64,000 nt of DNA. Origin: CAZRWD01 sp964603785 (GTDB lineage Bacteria > Fermentibacterota > Fermentibacteria > Fermentibacterales > Fermentibacteraceae). The position numbers were made by a program, and so were the translations under genes. The stretch lies in contig CAZRWD010000001.1 of the NCBI GenBank assembly GCA_964603785.1, forward strand, positions 62,001 to 126,000, in the 5' to 3' direction. Positions 60,332 through 64,000 of the stretch are shown here, in pieces. Positions within the stretch are counted from its first letter, which is position 1. The number at the start of each line of letters is the position of its first letter. The notes beneath the pieces were generated by a model that saw only the letters and a list, made by a program, of their open reading frames with translations, was not told where the DNA came from and ran no database searches.

Positions 60332-60991
60332 ATGTCCGGATACAGGTACGGGATTTTCAAGATCATCGCGACCTGCAACCAGTGCGGGAAACCGGTGGTG
60401 GTGAACGGGCCGTCGACGGCCCCGCCGTGTCCCTCCTGCGGCTCCGCCGTGCCCATCAGCCCGGAGAACTGGGCGGAGATAGTGGGCGACTACGTGCGGG
60501 ACTACGACGACTTCGAGCCAGGCTCGGGCACAGACGGCACGATGATGGCGGGCGACCTCACGATCAAGTACAGCTGCATCAGGCTGCCCCCGCCCGATCC
60601 CGCCTGCCCCGACTGCGAGACCAACTGGGAGGTCGAGTCGGTGCGGAACGGCGCGGACGGGATGCTGAAGTGCACCTCGTGCGGGCGGGAGACCCCCGTG
60701 TTCCCGGCTCCTGGGTGGCTGACGAAAGTCGTTCCCTCGGCGCTGCAGATCTTCTTCGGCGAGCGCGCGACAGGTTCGGGCGACGATGCGTCCTCCGCGC
60801 CCGGTTCGGCGGAACCCGTCGCCCTGGCCTGCCCGAAGTGCGGAGGCGGCCTCGTGGCCACTGCAAAGAGCGAGCGGATGATGAAGTGCGGGTACTGCGG
60901 GGTGGACGTGTACCTCCCCGACCCTGTCTGGCAGAGGCTGCATCCCGCGACGAAGGCCAAGTACTGGATGGTGAGGTTCTCGAACGGCTGA
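60332..60991 (+). CDS. Three-zinc-ribbon protein
   Basis: 219 aa. Three cysteine pairs-of-pairs: TCNQCGK...PCPSCGS (residues 15-36), ACPDCET...KCTSCGRE (about 90-115), and ACPKCGG...KCGYCGVDVY (about 165-190). The C-terminal VYLPDPVWQRLHPATKAKYW is a recurrent ending of uncharacterised Zn-ribbon proteins. No membrane helix. First of five unknown genes in a row. Confidence 0.75.
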   Translation: MSGYRYGIFKIIATCNQCGKPVVVNGPSTAPPCPSCGSAVPISPENWAEIVGDYVRDYDDFEPGSGTDGTMMAGDLTIKYSCIRLPPPDPACPDCETNWEVESVRNGADGMLKCTSCGRETPVFPAPGWLTKVVPSALQIFFGERATGSGDDASSAPGSAEPVALACPKCGGGLVATAKSERMMKCGYCGVDVYLPDPVWQRLHPATKAKYWMVRFSNG

Positions 60992-61018
60992 CCGCGGAGC
61001 ACGGGAAGGAGACGGACC

Positions 61019-61735
61019 TTGAAGGAGATCGTCCTGGCCGGGATCGAGGCCGTGACCTCGGCCGACAACGCGAGCGGCCCCGGATTCGACTCCCCGCGGG
61101 TCCTGAGCGAGGCCGCCAGGAGGCGCATGGCGGAGATAGCCGCTCTGGGAGCCGATGCCGTGCCGTTCCTCGTCGACCATGCCAGGTTCCTCTACGGGGA
61201 CATGCTCAGGCTGGACGAGGAGGAGAAGAACCGTCGGCCGGCGCCCCCTCCGAAGCGGAGCTTCCTGGGAAGGCTGCTCGGGAGGAGGCCGAAGCCCGCG
61301 CCGGTACCTGCTACAGTGATATCGAGCAGTACCCGCAGGGCCCAGGTGAAGGCCTCGATCTACGCCCTGGGGCTCCTGTGCGCGGACGAGGCGACCCGCA
61401 CGCCCGAGGCGCTCCGGCTCCTCACGGAGTTCGCGCAGACCAGGCACTTCGACGTCTTCGACGATGCGAAGGCCGTGCTCGCGAGATTCGGGATCACGGA
61501 GAGGAACGTCTGGGAGGCCGCACTCAAGTCCCTCCCCCTGGTGGCCGCCCTTCCCGGCGAGACCGAACTCGGGCTGGACAGGGTGATCTCGATGCTGGGG
61601 GATGCCGCCGGCCTCCACCTCGTCGACAGGCGTGCATGCGGGGACTGGTTCGCGTTCGGCTCCTCCTGCACCCACGAGCACAGGTTCTACAGGACGTCCC
61701 GGGAGGGCTGGGTCAGACGGGTCCTGCCTGCCTAG
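61019..61735 (+). CDS. Hypothetical protein
   Basis: 238 aa, mostly helical, no recognised domain. An Arg/Pro-rich linker (RRPAPPPKRSFLGRLLGRRPK, shortened) divides an N-terminal helical part from one with HEAT-like helical pairs (ASIYALGLLCADEA, FDVFDDAKAVLARFG). Ends with a strand-rich segment (DWFAFGSS, EHRFYRTSREGW). TTG 61019 with GGAAGGAG eight bases upstream. 27 bases after the zinc-ribbon gene. Confidence 0.65.
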   Translation: MKEIVLAGIEAVTSADNASGPGFDSPRVLSEAARRRMAEIAALGADAVPFLVDHARFLYGDMLRLDEEEKNRRPAPPPKRSFLGRLLGRRPKPAPVPATVISSSTRRAQVKASIYALGLLCADEATRTPEALRLLTEFAQTRHFDVFDDAKAVLARFGITERNVWEAALKSLPLVAALPGETELGLDRVISMLGDAAGLHLVDRRACGDWFAFGSSCTHEHRFYRTSREGWVRRVLPA

Positions 61736-61762
61736 CCGCACGATCCCGGAGGGAGGTGCCAT

Positions 61763-62017
61763 TTGAGCGGAAACGAGATCGCAGCCTGGGCGGCCAGGCT
61801 CCTGGAACTGACGGCGGAGGCTGCCAGGACGCAGGACATGGGCCCGGGCAGGGATGCGGCCAGGGCGATAGGCGAGGAGATAGACCGGGCAGGAGGCTTC
61901 GGGCTGATGCGCGAGGTCGCCCATGCCGCGCGCGACATGGGCAGGATCAAGGGCCAGCCGTTCGCCCTCGGCTACGTCGAGAGATGGTGGAACGGAATCG
62001 GGGGCTGGCGGTCCTGA
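61763..62017 (+). CDS. Small helical hypothetical protein
   Basis: 84 aa, all-helical by composition, rich in Ala, Arg and Glu, ending GYVERWWNGIGGWRS. TTG start with GGGAGG directly upstream. 27 bases from the previous gene, 30 from the next. No family seen. Confidence 0.6.
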   Translation: MSGNEIAAWAARLLELTAEAARTQDMGPGRDAARAIGEEIDRAGGFGLMREVAHAARDMGRIKGQPFALGYVERWWNGIGGWRS

Positions 62018-62047
62018 GAGGGAAGTCCACCCCGGGCGAGGTCCGCG

Positions 62048-62578
62048 ATGGAGCCTGAGGACGCTCGCGGGCTCGCCGACGACATGCGGAGGACGGTCTC
62101 CTCGGTCCTTTCGGAGCTCTGCGGATCGGGTGGCTGTCCATGCGGTTCCGCCCGCTTTGCGTTCTGGGCCGGCAAGGAGCAGGGGCCGGGATGGCAGGAC
62201 AATCTGCAGAACGCCCTCGTGGAGGCGGCTCTTGCCCTTCCCTTCTTCGAGACGAAGCCTCCGGCCGAGCCCGAATACTGGCTCGAGGCCGACGTGAGAT
62301 GCGGGAGGTGCGGCGCCTCCTGGAGGCTCTTCTCGGTCGAGTGGCGCATGATGGCTCATCAGAAGAGGCTGGTGCCGGCAGCCGGCGTGCCGGTTCTCCC
62401 GGATGTCCCGGAGGGGCTGATGGGGGACTGCATAGCGGCCACCTGCGGCCACGAGCCGTCCGAGGGGCGGCCGACCATCTCACCCGGCGACTGGGCCGTG
62501 TTCATGAGGAACGGCCCGTGCCGGACGCGTCCATACAGCAGGACATGTCCCGGCCGGCTCCGGAGGGAGGATGGATGA
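62048..62578 (+). CDS. Hypothetical protein with a single CxxC ribbon
   Basis: 176 aa. SGGCPCGSARFAFW near the start and VRCGRCGASWRLFSVEWRMMAHQKRL (in parts) give two Cys pairs about 60 residues apart, perhaps one metal site. The C-terminal tail is Arg/Pro-rich. The stop overlaps the next start (ATGA). No family recognised. Confidence 0.6.
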   Translation: MEPEDARGLADDMRRTVSSVLSELCGSGGCPCGSARFAFWAGKEQGPGWQDNLQNALVEAALALPFFETKPPAEPEYWLEADVRCGRCGASWRLFSVEWRMMAHQKRLVPAAGVPVLPDVPEGLMGDCIAATCGHEPSEGRPTISPGDWAVFMRNGPCRTRPYSRTCPGRLRREDG

Positions 62579-63018
62579 ACGGATCCGGTTTCGATCCCGC
62601 CCCTGCCCACAGGTTCTTCTCCGTCGAGTGCTTCAACCTCGTGTGGCAGCTCCTCGACAGGGAGGGGAGGACCCCCTCGGAGGACGAGGAGATGCTCGGT
62701 CTTGCACACGCCTCCCGCTGGCACTGGTCCCGCAGGGAGGACTGCGACGCCACGAACATCTCCGTTGCCTGGTGGATGATCTCACGGGTCTGCGCGGTGC
62801 TGGGCAGGGCTGACGAGGCTTCGAGATACGCATCGCTCTGCCTCGCGGAAAGCCCCGAGGGCGGGGTCCCGCCCTTCTTCACGGCCTACGCGCACGAGGC
62901 GGCGGCAAGGGCGGCCCTTGCCGGAGGGAATGATGAGGATGCCGGGGGACACCTGGCCGAGGCAAGGCGCCTCTCCGGACTCGTCGAGGATCAGGAGGAC
63001 AGGAAGCTGCTCCTCTAG
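62575..63018 (+). CDS. Tetratricopeptide-like hypothetical protein
   Basis: 147 aa, helical. AHASRWHWSRREDCDATNISVAWWMISRVCAVLGRADEASRYASLCL (in parts) matches a common uncharacterised bacterial family with helix pairs like TPR and the MISRVYAVLGR segment. GGAGGGAGG lies before the ATG. 17 bases before the macro-domain gene. Confidence 0.7.
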   Translation: MNGSGFDPAPAHRFFSVECFNLVWQLLDREGRTPSEDEEMLGLAHASRWHWSRREDCDATNISVAWWMISRVCAVLGRADEASRYASLCLAESPEGGVPPFFTAYAHEAAARAALAGGNDEDAGGHLAEARRLSGLVEDQEDRKLLL

Positions 63019-63035
63019 GACCTGGAGACGCTCGG

Positions 63036-63608
63036 GTGACGACCGGGTCGCGACCGATGCCGCCGGGCGTCCGGGTGGAGGTCGCTGACATCACCACCCT
63101 TTGCGTTGATGCAGTGGTGAACGCTGCCAACCGATCCCTGCTCGGGGGCGGCGGCGTGGACGGCGCGATCCACAGGGCCGCCGGTCCGGGTCTCCTGGAG
63201 GAATGCCGGCGGCTGGGGGGCTGCAGCACAGGGGATGCGAAGCTGACCGGCGGACATGACCTGCCCGCCCGTTTCGTGATCCATGCCGTGGGTCCCGTAT
63301 GGCGCGGAGGAGGTGACGGCGAGGCAGGCCTGCTGGCCTCCTGCTACCGCCGTTCGCTGGAGGTAGCCTCCGGGGCAGGTGCCTCGAGCATCGCATTCCC
63401 CTGCATCGGAACAGGCTCCTACGGCTATCCCGGGGAGGAGGCGGCTAGCATCGCAGTATCGACGGTCGTCGACTTCCTGGACGGGCATGCCGGCATTCGC
63501 GAGGTAGTCTTCTGCTGCTTCTCCGAGAGTGATGCCCGGATCTATTCTGCTACTCTCGGGGGTCTCCCCCCTGCCGGGGGCGGTGGGGAGGCCCGCGACG
63601 GGATCTGA
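63036..63608 (+). CDS. Macro-domain ADP-ribose-binding protein
   Basis: 190 aa. VVNAANRSLLGGGGVDGAIHRAAGPGL is the macro-domain signature (quoted in parts); TGGHDLPARFVIHAVGPVW and FPCIGTGSYGYP complete the pocket. O-acetyl-ADP-ribose deacetylase-type members (YmdB) have the same motifs. The sequence runs short after ARIYSATL. GTG start. The next gene overlaps it by 26 bases. Confidence 0.92.
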   Translation: MTTGSRPMPPGVRVEVADITTLCVDAVVNAANRSLLGGGGVDGAIHRAAGPGLLEECRRLGGCSTGDAKLTGGHDLPARFVIHAVGPVWRGGGDGEAGLLASCYRRSLEVASGAGASSIAFPCIGTGSYGYPGEEAASIAVSTVVDFLDGHAGIREVVFCCFSESDARIYSATLGGLPPAGGGGEARDGI

Positions 63609-64000
63609 GATACAGGGTTTCGACCTCCGGCTTCTCTCAGACAGGCCATGCCTGAGAGAGGACATGGAAAGGCTCGGCGCGGAGTGCTGGCCGCGGTTCC
63701 TGCTCCATGGGGACGTCAGGGACTGGAATCTCCTCTTCGATCTCCATCCGGGCTTCCAGTTCGCCCTCGTGGACGCCTCGTCGGGAGAGGCGCTGGCCGC
63801 GGGTCACACGGTTCCCATAGCCTGGGACGGGAATTTCGGCGACCTGCCCCGGACGATCCAGGAGGCGATCGAGCGGGGGGCCGGGGAGGACGGTGGGGCG
63901 AACGCACTCGTGGCCCTGGCGGCTCTCGTGGCCCCGCCGCACAGGGGGAGGGGGCTCAGCAGGGAGATCGTGATCCGGATGACGGCGCTGGCGCGCACCG
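63583..64000 (+). CDS. GNAT-like acetyltransferase, N-terminal part
   Basis: Runs off the window. The frame reads ERLGAECWPRFLLHGDVRDW, FQFALVDASSGEALAAGHTVP, then VALAALVAPPHRGRGLSREIV, whose V-x-P-x-x-R-G-R-G-L-S piece is the acetyl-CoA binding motif of GNAT enzymes. Starts considered: GTG 63583 after a G-run, ATG 63532 further up, or ATG 63664, which would cut the domain. Target unknown. Confidence 0.75.
   Translation, partial: MGRPATGSEIQGFDLRLLSDRPCLREDMERLGAECWPRFLLHGDVRDWNLLFDLHPGFQFALVDASSGEALAAGHTVPIAWDGNFGDLPRTIQEAIERGAGEDGGANALVALAALVAPPHRGRGLSREIVIRMTALART

Noticed and set aside
1..64000. tRNA, rRNA, CRISPR arrays, insertion sequences and prophage genes
   Set aside because: None seen. 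GGTTCGA-like words such as the one near 15204 are inside coding genes.

Overview
The window is about two-thirds G+C and densely coded, with short intergenic gaps, many 1-4 nt gene overlaps and heavy use of AGG/CTC/GGC codons. Start codons are often GTG or TTG, and two genes seem to use CTG and ATA. Two secreted proteins end in a Bacteroidetes-like (T9SS/Por-type) C-terminal sorting domain. The type IIA topoisomerase pair, the long urocanase, the DUF4954 protein and the PyrB/PyrI pair also look like those of the FCB superphylum. My best guess, by inference only, is a high-GC member of an uncultured FCB-affiliated phylum such as Fermentibacterota. There is no rRNA, tRNA, CRISPR array, transposase or phage gene in the window, so it reads as ordinary chromosome.

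Layout. 1-5140: end of a formylglycine-generating-enzyme-like protein, an acyl-CoA ligase, a GT39-like membrane glycosyltransferase and a lipid/polysaccharide flippase. 5253-9253: topoisomerase IV subunits B and A. 9299-15883: a secreted thioredoxin-like protein, purC, APS kinase, an MFS carrier, a GT4 glycosyltransferase, an outer-membrane barrel-like protein and a HAD phosphatase. 16053-18961 (minus): a nickel-uptake operon, nikR then the ECF transporter CbiM-CbiQ-CbiO, with a NikR-type operator in front of cbiM. 19108-21126: urocanate hydratase. 21127-21666: no gene seen. 21667-26947: a run of small one-domain genes (hemerythrin, HEXXH protein, DUF2161 nuclease-like, VOC, flavin split barrel, TfoX-N, SH3, GNAT). 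27107-32852: aquaporin Z, then a B12-dependent methionine module consisting of a homocysteine methyltransferase/MTHFR fusion, a free-standing MetH activation domain and a MetH core lacking that domain.

32862-39863 is one tightly packed plus-strand run: a GT4 glycosyltransferase, three overlapping zinc-ribbon membrane proteins, yebC, ruvC, ruvA, ruvB and queH. 39983-41776 is a secreted seven-repeat FG-GAP propeller under a clear sigma-70 promoter. 41835-47642 (minus) is a run headed by an HTH-EIIA regulator, followed by pyrB, pyrI, a GT39-like membrane protein, a B12-binding radical SAM protein and a GT2 glycosyltransferase. 47731-55049 holds two M20 peptidases (PepT and PepD), a small secreted protein, a SPASM radical SAM protein, OsmC, a glutamine amidotransferase and a DUF4954 beta-helix protein. 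55139-56648 is a metal-efflux permease with an HMA tail plus an ArsR/SmtB repressor and its operator. 56655-64000 holds a HerA-like ATPase, a YdeI-family protein, a rhomboid protease, five uncharacterised proteins (one with three zinc ribbons), a macro-domain protein and the start of an acetyltransferase.

The best-supported unusual points are the non-canonical start codons of nikR and ruvC, the NikR and ArsR operators read directly from sequence, the split MetH with its second homocysteine methyltransferase, and two groups of uncharacterised zinc-ribbon proteins (33980-36448 and 60332-63018).
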